Shown here piece after piece: positions 36,185-44,554 of a stretch of 64,000 nucleotides of DNA (its first letter is position 1; every line of letters begins with the position of its first letter). The notes beneath the pieces were generated by a model, which was not told the origin of the DNA, searched no databases, and was given only the letters and a program-made list of their open reading frames with translations. The stretch is from assembly GCA_021770095.1 (NCBI GenBank), contig JAETRQ010000008.1, positions 26,285 through 90,284 on the forward strand, in the 5' to 3' direction. The stretch comes from Eubacteriaceae bacterium (lineage in GTDB: Bacteria > Bacillota > Clostridia > Oscillospirales > Acutalibacteraceae). The position numbers and the translations under genes were made by a program.

Positions 36185-38455
36185 TTAGTCTAAAACTGAT
36201 TGCGTATTTTTAAATGATACTGTAATTACTGTTCCTACTTCAACTTCAGTTGAAACTTCTTCGCTTTGACGATACGCAATAACCGAACCACTGCTTAAAT
36301 CATTGCCTGCAATCTGAACATTTAATTTGTTTGTCTGCGCAAGACTCTTTACTTCGCTGACACTGAGTCCGTTAAAGTCAGGAACTTTTGTTGTCTGTTT
36401 TTCACCTTCATCGGTATAAATATAAATTATACCACTGCTCGGCACAGTTCCTGCACTGGTCGGGCATTGTCTTACAACCTTGTCGCCCTTACCAATCTTA
36501 ACATAATCAAGTTTATATTCTTTAATCTCTTTCTCTGCTTCTTCAACTGTTTTACCAACAACATTCGGAGCATAACTTGAAAGATTTTTTACTTCATCGT
36601 CATCATATTTCGGTTCAATGCCAAGAACGTTCATCGCCTCTTCAACAACCTGTGCTGCAATCGGAGCACAAATAGCACCGCCGCCTAAATCCTGATTTGG
36701 TTCATCAACAATGATAAGCATTGCAATTTCAGGATTATCACTCGGAGCAATAGCACCGAACGAAATGATATATTTGTCTCCTTCACCCTGTTTGGATTCG
36801 CCGAGTTTTGTTGATGTACCTGTTTTACCGCCGACACTGTATCCGGCAACATAACCGTTTTTACCTGTTCCGTTATCAACAACAGATTTCATCATTTCTC
36901 TCACATTTTTTGAGGTTTCCTCGCTGATAACCTGACGGATAACATTTGTCTCTGTCTTTTTAACCGTTTTTCCGTCAGCATCCAATATTGAAGAAACAAG
37001 ATAAGGCTGAACCAATTTTCCGCCGTTTGCAATTGCACACAGTCCTGTACAAACCTGAATCGGCGTAAGTGAGTTTGTCTGACCGAAAGATGCAGAGGAC
37101 AATTCAACGATTCCATACTGCTCCTCTTTATAATACTGCGGTGATGCTTCACCCGGAAGGTCAATCCCTGTTACATCGGTAAAACCGAATGCATTGAAAT
37201 ACTTGAAATAATTGTGAACGCCCAACTTCTGACCGACTGTTATAAAGAATGGGTTACATGAATTCTCAAGTCCCTGGGTAAAAGTCTGTGTACCATGACC
37301 GGGATGATAATGACAGTTCATTTTGTACTTATCAACCTTTATCGAGCCTGTGCAGGTGTAAGAGGTATCGAGTGATACAACATGTTCTTCAAGTGCTGCA
37401 CATGCGATAAATGTTTTGAAAACCGAACCGGGAACGTACGTATCGCTGACCGTAAAATTTCTCCACTGATTCTGAACAGCTTCGCTTTCTGCCGTTTCTT
37501 TTTGTTTTTTGTCAGATATTTTATTGACGTTCTTTACTGTTTTGTCATATGTAAGTTTATACGGGTCGTTGCAATTGAAATCAGGAAGTGATGACATTCC
37601 GAGCACAGCACCGGTATTGCAGTCCATAACAATTCCGTAGGCACCCTTTGCCTGATATTCTTCAAGTGCATCTCTCAAACCTTTTTCAAGATAATACTGA
37701 ATAGTCTGATTGATTGTAAGAACAATTGAGTTACCGTCAGTTGCACCGACAGAAGTTTCATAATCATTTGATATGTTATTCGACAACGCATCTTTTGCTG
37801 TGATGACTCTTCCGTTCGTACCTGTGAGCTCTTCATCGTAGTAAGCCTCAATACCTGAAAGTCCCTGATCATCTGCACCTGTAAAACCGATTACGGAAGA
37901 AGCAAGAGAATCATATGGATAATATCTTTTTGTCGCCTGTTCCATACCGATACAGTTCAGTCTGTTTTCAGAAACGAATTCGGAAATCTTTTCTTTCACA
38001 TTATTTTCGACTTTTTTCTCAACAATCTCATAGTGATTTTCTGCCTGTGTTTTTTTCAGGAGTTCTTCTTTCTCTTTATCATCGTATTCAAAAATTTCCG
38101 ACAATGTATCAACTATGAGTGTTCTTCGCTTTTCTGTCTTGGCTTCATTCAACGCAATCTGCTCTGCAGTAGCATCTTCATCCGATGTGATTGTGATTGC
38201 CAGAGGGTCAATGTATATATTCCAGACTGTTGCTGACTGAGCAAGCACATTACCGTCAGCATCATAAATGCTTCCGCGCATAGCAGAAATTTCCGAATCT
38301 CTCATTTGCTGAGACTCTGCCTTCTGTGCAAGTTCCTCACCGCGGACAACTTGAAGATAAAAAACTCTAGCCACATTTGTTGAAAGGAGGAAAATAATTA
38401 CGACCGACAATATCAGCAATCTTTTGAGCATATTTTTTTTAGTATTTGCTTTCAT
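36185..38455 (-). CDS. Class B penicillin-binding protein with two PASTA domains (SpoVD/PBP2B type)
   Basis: A transpeptidase that cross-links septal or spore peptidoglycan. One N-terminal membrane helix (residues 10-27) is followed by the dimerisation domain, then the active-site motifs S344-V-F-K347, S399-C-N401 and K544-T-G-T. Two PASTA repeats follow at about 612-675 and 680-745 (VVGKTVEEAEK; PDFNGLSVSEVKS). PASTA domains in this cluster position are seen in SpoVD and in FtsI/PBP2B of Firmicutes; both options remain. It pairs naturally with the SEDS protein at 31023-32252. Confidence 0.93.
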   Translation of the reverse strand: MKANTKKNMLKRLLILSVVIIFLLSTNVARVFYLQVVRGEELAQKAESQQMRDSEISAMRGSIYDADGNVLAQSATVWNIYIDPLAITITSDEDATAEQIALNEAKTEKRRTLIVDTLSEIFEYDDKEKEELLKKTQAENHYEIVEKKVENNVKEKISEFVSENRLNCIGMEQATKRYYPYDSLASSVIGFTGADDQGLSGIEAYYDEELTGTNGRVITAKDALSNNISNDYETSVGATDGNSIVLTINQTIQYYLEKGLRDALEEYQAKGAYGIVMDCNTGAVLGMSSLPDFNCNDPYKLTYDKTVKNVNKISDKKQKETAESEAVQNQWRNFTVSDTYVPGSVFKTFIACAALEEHVVSLDTSYTCTGSIKVDKYKMNCHYHPGHGTQTFTQGLENSCNPFFITVGQKLGVHNYFKYFNAFGFTDVTGIDLPGEASPQYYKEEQYGIVELSSASFGQTNSLTPIQVCTGLCAIANGGKLVQPYLVSSILDADGKTVKKTETNVIRQVISEETSKNVREMMKSVVDNGTGKNGYVAGYSVGGKTGTSTKLGESKQGEGDKYIISFGAIAPSDNPEIAMLIIVDEPNQDLGGGAICAPIAAQVVEEAMNVLGIEPKYDDDEVKNLSSYAPNVVGKTVEEAEKEIKEYKLDYVKIGKGDKVVRQCPTSAGTVPSSGIIYIYTDEGEKQTTKVPDFNGLSVSEVKSLAQTNKLNVQIAGNDLSSGSVIAYRQSEEVSTEVEVGTVITVSFKNTQSVLD

Positions 38456-38543
38456 ACCGTCTCCTCCATTAGGTGTAATCCAAAAAATTTTTCAGATATT
38501 TCATTTACTTACGCGTTTGTTAACTTATTTAATAAAAACTATA

Positions 38544-38568
38544 TGAGAGTTAGAATTTCTAACTCTCA
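38544..38568. repeat. Perfect inverted repeat between ftsL-like gene and PBP gene
   Basis: TGAGAGTTAGA (38544-38554) and its complement (38558-38568) form an 11-bp stem with a 3-base loop. On the transcribed strand it is followed after four bases by TTTTTATT, so it may be a weak attenuator or an RNA-processing site inside the 141-base gap. Confidence 0.7.
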
Positions 38569-38596
38569 ATATTTTACGCAGAATATATTTATATTA

Positions 38597-39112
38597 TTAC
38601 TGTTTACCCTCTTCAAGAATACGCAAAGCAGCAGCCTGCCGCTCCTCTTTAAACTGAGCAACATCTATATATCTTATCTGCTGTGCCTGAACTTTTGACA
38701 TACCGAGTTTATCAACGGCATACTGGTCAATCATACTCATTGACACCAGTGCGTTGAGTTCACTGTTAATTCTTGTGTTTTCACTTTCGGCAACAGATAA
38801 CTGTGTCTGCAAATTTGAAATCTCATGATTGAGTTCATTTTTTTTCGCAAAAGTATGCAGTGCCCCAAAGAACATAGCAATCATAAGCAAAGAAGAAACA
38901 ACGATTGCAACAACACGTACAAACGCAATCCTTTGCTCCTGCAAAAGTTCATTCTTGCTTTTTCTTTTAACATTTTCTCTTACTTTGAGTTCTTTTTTCT
39001 TTTCAGGAATATAGGCAGGTGCAGCAGATGACCTGACGTTATCAAACGCTTTTAATGCATATGATGTATCAGCTGAATAGGAATATCTTCTGAAATCACC
39101 GGTATTAGTCAT
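38597..39112 (-). CDS. FtsL-like cell division protein
   Basis: A small bitopic protein (171 residues) between rsmH and the class B PBP, exactly where ftsL lies in Firmicutes. One membrane helix (VRVVAIVVSSLLMIAMFFGAL region) is followed by a heptad-rich coiled coil (NELNHEISNLQTQLSVAESE) and a short tail. ATG at 39112 follows AGGTGATAAAG; an in-frame GTG inside that ribosome site is rejected. FtsL sequences are poorly conserved, so the call relies on layout and position. Confidence 0.82.
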   Translation of the reverse strand: MTNTGDFRRYSYSADTSYALKAFDNVRSSAAPAYIPEKKKELKVRENVKRKSKNELLQEQRIAFVRVVAIVVSSLLMIAMFFGALHTFAKKNELNHEISNLQTQLSVAESENTRINSELNALVSMSMIDQYAVDKLGMSKVQAQQIRYIDVAQFKEERQAAALRILEEGKQ

Positions 39113-39133
39113 CTTTATCACCTACTTTCATCA

Positions 39134-40045
39134 CTAATATTTCTCAAATATACGAAGTCTTGATGACCTTGCTCGAGGATTGAATTTTAACTCTTCATCT
39201 AATGGGGAAACAGGCTTAAAAGCCTTTCCTTTCGGCTTATTGCCGCAAACACATACTGGAAATTCTTTAGGGCAAATACAGCCTTTGCTCCACGCATTAA
39301 ACTTTTCTTTTACAATTCTGTCTTCAAGCGAGTGAAAAGTTATAACTGCAATTCTTCCACCACTGTTAAGACATTCAAATGCATCGTCAAGAGTTGTTCT
39401 GAGAACATCAAGTTCTGCATTCACTTCAATTCTGATTGCCTGAAAAGTCCGCCTTGCAGGATGTGAATCCCGCATCGCCTTCTGCGGCATTGAGGATTTA
39501 ATTATATCCACAAGTTCAAATGTGGTTTCAATAGGCTTGTCCAGCCTTGCTTTAACAATATTGGCAGCAATACGTCTTGAAAATTTTTCTTCTCCGTATC
39601 TGAAGATTATATCTGCCAGTTCCTGTTCACTATATGTATTAACAACATCTTTTGCACTCAGCCCTGATTTGCTCATACGCATATCAAGCGGTGCATCCTG
39701 ATGAAATGAAAATCCCCTGTCCGCTGTATCAAGCTGATAGGAACTCACACCTAAATCAAGAAGGAGTCCGTCAATTTTATCAATATTTAATGCTTTTAAT
39801 ATATTTTTTATATCAGAAAAATTATTGTTTACTATGATTACATTATCCTTATCGCCCAGACGCTCATGCAAAACTTCAATAGCATCAGGGTCCTGATCAA
39901 CAGCAATCAGTTGCTTTGCTTTTTCTGCAATTGCTTTTGAATGACCGCCGCCGCCCGCAGTTCCGTCAAGAATAATTTTATTTTCATTCAAGTCAAGGGC
40001 TTTGATAGATTCATCAAACAATACACTTTTATGTACAAATTCCAT
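39134..40045 (-). CDS. rsmH: 16S rRNA (cytosine1402-N4)-methyltransferase
   Basis: Methylates C1402 in the decoding centre of 16S rRNA. Family blocks: HKSVLFDESIKAL at the start, the SAM loop LDGTAGGGGHS, and LLLDLGVSSYQLD and RIAVITFHSLEDRIVK. 303 residues. Its start overlaps the mraZ stop by one base, as in most Firmicutes. Confidence 0.97.
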   Translation of the reverse strand: MEFVHKSVLFDESIKALDLNENKIILDGTAGGGGHSKAIAEKAKQLIAVDQDPDAIEVLHERLGDKDNVIIVNNNFSDIKNILKALNIDKIDGLLLDLGVSSYQLDTADRGFSFHQDAPLDMRMSKSGLSAKDVVNTYSEQELADIIFRYGEEKFSRRIAANIVKARLDKPIETTFELVDIIKSSMPQKAMRDSHPARRTFQAIRIEVNAELDVLRTTLDDAFECLNSGGRIAVITFHSLEDRIVKEKFNAWSKGCICPKEFPVCVCGNKPKGKAFKPVSPLDEELKFNPRARSSRLRIFEKY

Positions 40046-40497
40046 TATTCATTGCCCTTTAACTTGTCCATCAGGTCATAAACACCCTGTGAATGGTCAT
40101 AGGAGTTATAAATCTTTTCATACTCATCGGTATTCCAGATTTCAATAACTTTTCCTTTACCTTTAAAAACAACAGTAGTTTCATTTGTAAGCATTGCTGC
40201 TTCTTTCAGGCGCTGATTAACAGTGAATCTTCCCTGTGCATCAAGAACAGATTCTTCTGCATTATCAAGAAAAGATGTTGTTGCATCATACTTTTGATTT
40301 TCGGTTCCCTGCTGCATGGATTCATAGGTTTCTTCAAAATGTTCAACAGGATAAAGTGTAAGGCATCTGCATCCTCTGACTGTTACAGCAACCATATAAA
40401 ATTCTTTTCCCAATCGTTCACGCCATTTTGTAGGAATAGAAAGACGGCCTTTTGAGTCGAGTTTATAGCCTTCTAATGTACCGACAAACAAACGCAT
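40045..40497 (-). CDS. mraZ: Transcriptional regulator MraZ
   Basis: A ring-forming DNA-binding protein that represses the division and cell wall cluster. Two SpoVT/AbrB-like halves are visible, each with the conserved arrangement: LDSKGRLSIPTKWRERLG and LDAQGRFTVNQRLKEAA. ATG at 40497 follows AAAGGAGAG; the longer frame to 40518 is rejected. Its presumed operator, four decamer repeats, lies just upstream (40531-40570). Confidence 0.95.
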   Translation of the reverse strand: MRLFVGTLEGYKLDSKGRLSIPTKWRERLGKEFYMVAVTVRGCRCLTLYPVEHFEETYESMQQGTENQKYDATTSFLDNAEESVLDAQGRFTVNQRLKEAAMLTNETTVVFKGKGKVIEIWNTDEYEKIYNSYDHSQGVYDLMDKLKGNE

Positions 40498-40530
40498 ATC
40501 TTTCTCTCCTTTCATCATAGTTTAATCTTT

Positions 40531-40570
40531 TGTGGGATTAAAGTGAAATTTATGGGAATTTAATGGATTT
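40531..40570 (-). promoter_or_regulatory. MraZ operator: four decamer repeats
   Basis: Four exact 10-base steps, read on the plus strand: TGTGGGATTA, AAGTGAAATT, TATGGGAATT and TAATGGATTT, each around a TGGGA/TGGA core. MraZ is known to bind repeated TGGG-type boxes spaced by about one helical turn upstream of its own gene. They lie in the transcribed leader, just after the start predicted from the promoter at 40585-40613; a further TAATGGGAAT lies inside that promoter (40592-40601). Confidence 0.8.
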
Positions 40571-40584
40571 TCTTCCTTTACTTC

Positions 40585-40613
40585 ATTATAATAATGGGAA
40601 TCGCATATGTCAA
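40585..40613 (-). promoter_or_regulatory. Promoter of the division/cell wall operon
   Basis: Perfect minus-strand consensus: TTGACA (40608-40613), 17-base spacer and TATAAT (40585-40590). Transcription is expected from about 40578, through the MraZ boxes into mraZ. Confidence 0.92.
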
Positions 40614-40679
40614 GGATAATTTTTTGTGTTGACATAATTGTAATAGATTTGTAACAACTCAATTCATTTTAATTTACTG

Positions 40680-40708
40680 TTGTCTAAAATTACATATTAT
40701 GCTATAAT
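40680..40708 (+). promoter_or_regulatory. Promoter of the GPH transporter at 40746
   Basis: TTGTCT (40680-40685) and TATAAT (40703-40708) with a 17-base spacer, 38 bases before the ATG and divergent from the mraZ promoter. Confidence 0.65.
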
Positions 40709-40745
40709 ATTCCCATAAAATAAAAGCAGAAAATGGGGATAAAAT

Positions 40746-42146
40746 ATGAACGATTACAAAACCACATGGAAAGAAAAAATCGGTTATGGTGTTGGTGCTG
40801 TCGGTCTTGATCTCAGTTACGGAATGTTCTATTCCTTTTTGAGTTACTACTTATCAAGTGTACTCGGTCTTAAAGAAGCATTCCTCCTTCTTCTTACACC
40901 TATAGCAAGAATATGGGATGGAATCAACGACCCGATGATGGGCACAATTGTTGATAACACAAAAACAAAAGCAGGCAAATACAGACCTTGGATTTTAATA
41001 GGTGCAATCAGCAATGCCGTTGTTTTGTTCCTTCTTTTCACCAGTTTCGGAATGAGCGGAACAAAATTATATATATACATAGGTGTTATGTATATCCTGT
41101 GGGGAATGACAAATACAATGGCTGATATTCCTTATTGGAGTATGGTGCCGTCATTCACCAATGACCCTAACGACAGAAATATGGTGTCAACTGTTGCAAG
41201 AACTTTCAGCGGTCTCGGTCAGGGTATAATTACAGTTGCAACTCCGATTATACTTCCGCTTCTCTCATCAGGCATGACAACCGATAAAGGTTACAGTGCA
41301 AGCGGATTTTCCCGCTGGGCAGGCATTTGTGCTTGTTTGCTTGTTTTCTTCTCAGCAATATGTGTTCTCTCTACAAAAGAAAAGCATGTTGTATATAATA
41401 AGAATTCAAAGTTCTCTCTGAAAAAAATATTCAAAGTTATTGCAGGGAACGACCAGCTTGTTGTATTTATGATATTTGCAATGCTTTCAAACGCAGGATG
41501 GTATCTCACTTCAGGTACAGCAGTATATTATTTCTCAGATGTTCTCGAAGAACCGAAGGCACAATCTCTTTTCCAGACAATCGGCGCAGTTGGTTCGGTT
41601 CTCGGTCTTCTTGTTATTCCTATTCTTTCAAAATGGTTCAGCAAGAAAAAGATTTATCAGATTTCACTTATCTCAACCATTATCGGATATGTTCTTATGT
41701 TTGTATTCGGACCGATACTTAAAATTACAATAGCGCTTGATATTGCGTATGTTATCGCATCAACAGGTATCGCTTCCATGTTCGTTGCACAAACCGTATT
41801 CCTTGCAGATATTGTTGACTACGGCGAATACAAAACCGGAGAAAGAAACGAATCTATCACTTTCTCCATGAAAGGATTCCTGCAAAAGATGGCTTACACC
41901 ATCCAAACAATTGTCCTTTTCGGCGGACTTGGAATCATGAACTATAATGAACAAATTACAAGTGCAACAAAAACGATTAACGATGCAACAAAGAGCGCAA
42001 TCGGAGTGATTGCATTTGCAATTCCGCCAATTCTTATTCTTCTTTCATTCATTGTATTTACAAAGAAATATAAAATTCACGGTGAACTTGCTGATAAAGT
42101 TCATGACTATATTGCAGAAAAACGAACCGGTGAAGAGAATCAATAA
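40746..42146 (+). CDS. GPH-family glycoside-pentoside-hexuronide:cation symporter
   Basis: A 12-span major-facilitator protein of the MelB/XynB-transporter group. The N-terminal block EKIGYGVGAVGLDLSYGMFYSFLSYYL (shortened: EKIGYGVGAVGLDLSYG) and the cation-site motif WDGINDPMMGTIVDNTK are characteristic, as is DYGEYKTGERNES before span 10. GPH proteins import glycosides with Na+ or H+. No glycosidase lies next to it, so the substrate is unknown. It stands alone between a promoter and a terminator. A second GPH gene, at 62407, is clearly related in the same motifs. Confidence 0.92.
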   Translation: MNDYKTTWKEKIGYGVGAVGLDLSYGMFYSFLSYYLSSVLGLKEAFLLLLTPIARIWDGINDPMMGTIVDNTKTKAGKYRPWILIGAISNAVVLFLLFTSFGMSGTKLYIYIGVMYILWGMTNTMADIPYWSMVPSFTNDPNDRNMVSTVARTFSGLGQGIITVATPIILPLLSSGMTTDKGYSASGFSRWAGICACLLVFFSAICVLSTKEKHVVYNKNSKFSLKKIFKVIAGNDQLVVFMIFAMLSNAGWYLTSGTAVYYFSDVLEEPKAQSLFQTIGAVGSVLGLLVIPILSKWFSKKKIYQISLISTIIGYVLMFVFGPILKITIALDIAYVIASTGIASMFVAQTVFLADIVDYGEYKTGERNESITFSMKGFLQKMAYTIQTIVLFGGLGIMNYNEQITSATKTINDATKSAIGVIAFAIPPILILLSFIVFTKKYKIHGELADKVHDYIAEKRTGEENQ

Positions 42147-42151
42147 AAACA

Positions 42152-42189
42152 AAGGAGCAGATGGTATTTGATTAACCATCTGCTTCTTT
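42152..42189 (+). terminator. Terminator after the GPH gene
   Basis: GCAGATGGT (42157-42165) pairs with ACCATCTGC (42175-42183), followed by TTCTTTA; the stem is strong, the T run imperfect. Confidence 0.75.
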
Positions 42190-42219
42190 AATGCATTAAT
42201 ATAAACATTTTTCGCAGTC

Positions 42220-42256
42220 AACCAATGGTGGAATATATAGAATTCCACCATTGGTT
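42220..42256. repeat. 15-bp perfect inverted repeat upstream of the XRE regulator
   Basis: AACCAATGGTGGAAT (42220-42234) and its exact complement (42242-42256) flank a 7-base spacer. It lies right before the -35 region of the next gene (TATAAT at 42282-42287). It could be an operator for the XRE protein itself or a second terminator for the gene before, since CCTTTTC follows. Confidence 0.75.
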
Positions 42257-42307
42257 CCTTTTCTGGAAACGCTTTTCCTAGTATAATAATTGCAAGGAGG
42301 TAAAAAA

Positions 42308-42778
42308 ATGGATCAGAAAACGATTGGAAAATTCATTTCATCTTGTCGTAAAGACAAAGGACTTACACAAATGCAGTTAGCAGAAAAACTGAACATTTCC
42401 AATAGAGCAGTATCTAAATGGGAAACCGGCAAAAGTATTCCGGATGTTTCCATTATGCTTGAATTATGTGAGATATTGGGTATCACGGTAAACGAACTTC
42501 TCAGCGGCGAAAAGATTACTACTATGGAAGACTATCAAAAAAAGGCAGAACAGAATATGGTTCAACTACAGAATAAGAAAGCAAAAGCACAAAAAAGCCA
42601 ATTCAGGATGAATCTTATTTGGACTATAATTGCTATATTATTAACACCGGCACATTTAGCAATTAACTACTATTTCCCTGATAATAACGGAACAGGGATT
42701 GGTGAGTTGATTTTACTAATTGGAATTGTAATGTTTATTTTTTACTTTTTCAGATATTATGAGATTAAACTTAAATAA
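42308..42778 (+). CDS. XRE-family regulator with C-terminal membrane helices
   Basis: The helix-turn-helix (residues 5-62) is canonical: KDKGLTQMQLAEKLNISNRA followed by VSKWETGKSIPDVSIMLEL. A charged linker (about 70-100) leads to two hydrophobic helices at about 103-122 and 132-150, so the DNA-binding part may be tethered to the membrane. ATG at 42308 follows a perfect AAGGAGGT. No target operon is adjacent except the GPH gene upstream; the inverted repeat at 42220-42256 may be its own operator. The signal sensed is unknown. Confidence 0.85.
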   Translation: MDQKTIGKFISSCRKDKGLTQMQLAEKLNISNRAVSKWETGKSIPDVSIMLELCEILGITVNELLSGEKITTMEDYQKKAEQNMVQLQNKKAKAQKSQFRMNLIWTIIAILLTPAHLAINYYFPDNNGTGIGELILLIGIVMFIFYFFRYYEIKLK

Positions 42779-42830
42779 TCAATTCATAGAAAAAAACAAT
42801 TTGTTGACACCTACCCTACTAATGTAAAAA

Positions 42831-42870
42831 AGCAAAAGAGGCAGTTCATATGAACTGCCTTTTATTATAT
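42831..42870. terminator. Bidirectional terminator between the XRE gene and the coiled-coil gene
   Basis: AGGCAGTTC / GAACTGCCT (42839-42860, ATAT loop) with A-rich left and T-rich right flanks; it serves the convergent genes on both sides. Confidence 0.8.
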
Positions 42871-42884
42871 AGTATTCAATTTAA

Positions 42885-43448
42885 TTAACCATTGTGTTTG
42901 TTCTGACTGTTCATAATACCCTGACGGATACGACGAACATCTGCAAGTGCCTTATACAAAGAATCATCAATCGCAAGGAGCGTATCATCCGCATAATTAT
43001 TCACTGCAGTGAGCATCTCTCTTGACTTATTCTGAGCAGTTGTAACCATCTCATTTGCCTGATTGGTTGCATTGCCGAGAATTTCCGATGCCTGATTCTG
43101 CGCGTCAGTAACATAAGCATCGCCCTGTTCTTTAGCCTTTGCGATAATATCTGCTGCTTCAGCCTGAGCAGTCTGCGTGATTTTATCCCTTGCAACAAGT
43201 TCTCTTGCCTGTTCCTGAGCACGAGCAATAATATCTGCTGCCTGCTTGTTAGCTTCTTCAAGGATTGAATTTCTTGAATCAACGATTGCTTTTGCCTGCT
43301 TGGTTTCCTGCGGAGTATTCAGACGGATATCCTCAATAATCGTCTTAATCTTATCTACGTCCACTGCATATTTTTTACTGAGCGGAATGGAAGTTGCATC
43401 ATCGAGCACATCCTCTAAATCTTCAAGTAAAATATCTGTATTTGTCAT
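42885..43448 (-). CDS. Coiled-coil protein, DivIVA/ATP-synthase-b-like
   Basis: A 187-residue soluble protein made almost wholly of Ala/Gln/Glu-rich heptads (residues about 60-165), with repeated blocks such as QAADIIARAQEQA, EAADIIAKAKEQG and QASEILGNATNQA. The pattern ADIIxxA is typical of short DivIVA-like or H+-ATPase subunit-like proteins found beside coaD in Clostridia. It lies one base after coaD. No membrane segment is seen. A scaffolding role is guessed; no function is asserted. Confidence 0.72.
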   Translation of the reverse strand: MTNTDILLEDLEDVLDDATSIPLSKKYAVDVDKIKTIIEDIRLNTPQETKQAKAIVDSRNSILEEANKQAADIIARAQEQARELVARDKITQTAQAEAADIIAKAKEQGDAYVTDAQNQASEILGNATNQANEMVTTAQNKSREMLTAVNNYADDTLLAIDDSLYKALADVRRIRQGIMNSQNKHNG

Positions 43449-43449
43449 T

Positions 43450-43932
43450 TTATTTATCTCCTTTGCATCTTAAATTTATATCACTGACAATCGCTTTGGG
43501 AACATATGGTGAAATATCTCCGTCAAGGGAACACACTTCCTTCACCATACTTGATGAGAGAAACATATTTTCTGCATTTGCGTTGAGAAAAACCGTTTCA
43601 ATCTTGGGATATAGACTTTTATTTATAAGTGCTTGCTGGAATTCATAATCAAAATCCGACACAGCACGAAGTCCCTTAACAATAGCAACAGCTCCCTTTT
43701 CTCTTGCATAATCAACAAGGAGACCGCTGTATGTATCAACATCAACTTTTTCGTTAGATATACATTTTTTTATAAGTTCAATTCTTTCATCAACAGTAAA
43801 AGCACAATGCTTTGAACTGTTGCTCATAACAAGAACAACAACTTTATCAAAAAGCTGCGATGCTCTTTCAATAACATCAAGATGTCCCAATGTAATCGGA
43901 TCAAAACTACCGGGACATATCGCAATTTTCAT
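43450..43932 (-). CDS. coaD: Phosphopantetheine adenylyltransferase
   Basis: Makes dephospho-CoA from 4'-phosphopantetheine and ATP. The nucleotidyltransferase motif GSFDPITLGH opens the protein; VKGLRAVSDFDYEFQ and FLSSSMVKEV (ISSTxVRE type) follow. 160 residues, normal. Lies three bases from rsmD in the order common to Firmicutes. Confidence 0.97.
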   Translation of the reverse strand: MKIAICPGSFDPITLGHLDVIERASQLFDKVVVLVMSNSSKHCAFTVDERIELIKKCISNEKVDVDTYSGLLVDYAREKGAVAIVKGLRAVSDFDYEFQQALINKSLYPKIETVFLNANAENMFLSSSMVKEVCSLDGDISPYVPKAIVSDINLRCKGDK

Positions 43933-43935
43933 TTA

Positions 43936-44478
43936 TTATAACTCCTTTCGGTAAAGAGTTAATTTTGTTTTGCCGTACTTCCTGTCTCTGTCAACAGCCC
44001 ATCCGTTTATATTCTGCGGCAACTCCTCTTTTGCTGATGTTTCGCATATAATGATGCCGTCATCAGACATCATGGGAACGAGAAGAGGGAGACATTTATG
44101 AATCAAATCCGTATTATACGGCGGATCAAGAAATGCTATATCAAAATTATCTTTACGCATCAAAAATGAGACTGCATCACCGAACACAACTTTTGACCTG
44201 TCTTCAAACTTACAATGGGCAATATTGTTTGTAACAACATGCATTGCCTGCCTGCTGTTTTCCAAAAAAGTACAGTGCCTTGCACCTCTTGACAATGCTT
44301 CAATCCCCAACTGGCCTGAACCGGCAAAGAGGTCAAGAACTTTTTTGTCTTCAAGTTCAAACTGAATCATTGAAAACAATGCTTCTTTAACAGATTCAGT
44401 TGTCGGTCTTGTGACATCCTCGCCAAAGAGCGTTTCTAACTTTCTGCCTCTGGCTGAGCCTGTAATAACACGCATCAT
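43936..44478 (-). CDS. rsmD: 16S rRNA (guanine966-N2)-methyltransferase
   Basis: SAM-dependent methylation of G966 in 16S rRNA. Family motifs are VITGSARGRKL, RPTTESVKEALFS, the SAM site VLDLFAGSGQLGIEALSRGA and the catalytic DPPY in FLDPPYNT. ATG at 44478 lies 8 bases after AGGA. First gene of a three-gene unit with coaD and the coiled-coil gene. Confidence 0.95.
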   Translation of the reverse strand: MMRVITGSARGRKLETLFGEDVTRPTTESVKEALFSMIQFELEDKKVLDLFAGSGQLGIEALSRGARHCTFLENSRQAMHVVTNNIAHCKFEDRSKVVFGDAVSFLMRKDNFDIAFLDPPYNTDLIHKCLPLLVPMMSDDGIIICETSAKEELPQNINGWAVDRDRKYGKTKLTLYRKEL

Positions 44479-44508
44479 AGCACTCTTCCTAAGCCATTAC
44501 TAAATTAC

Positions 44509-44537
44509 ATTATACAAATTAGGCAATTATTAGTCAA
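44509..44537 (-). promoter_or_regulatory. Promoter of rsmD-coaD unit
   Basis: Minus-strand TTGACT (44532-44537), 17-base spacer, TATAAT (44509-44514), 31 bases before the rsmD start. Confidence 0.8.
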
Positions 44538-44554
44538 GACGATTAACATTATTT

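Noticed and set aside
40531..40570. CRISPR-like array of short repeats
   Set aside because: The 10-base units have no spacers and fit the known MraZ operator position.
43001..43282. Alternative minus-strand frame rich in Leu, Arg and Gln
   Set aside because: A frame-shifted shadow of the coiled-coil repeats of the gene at 42885-43448.
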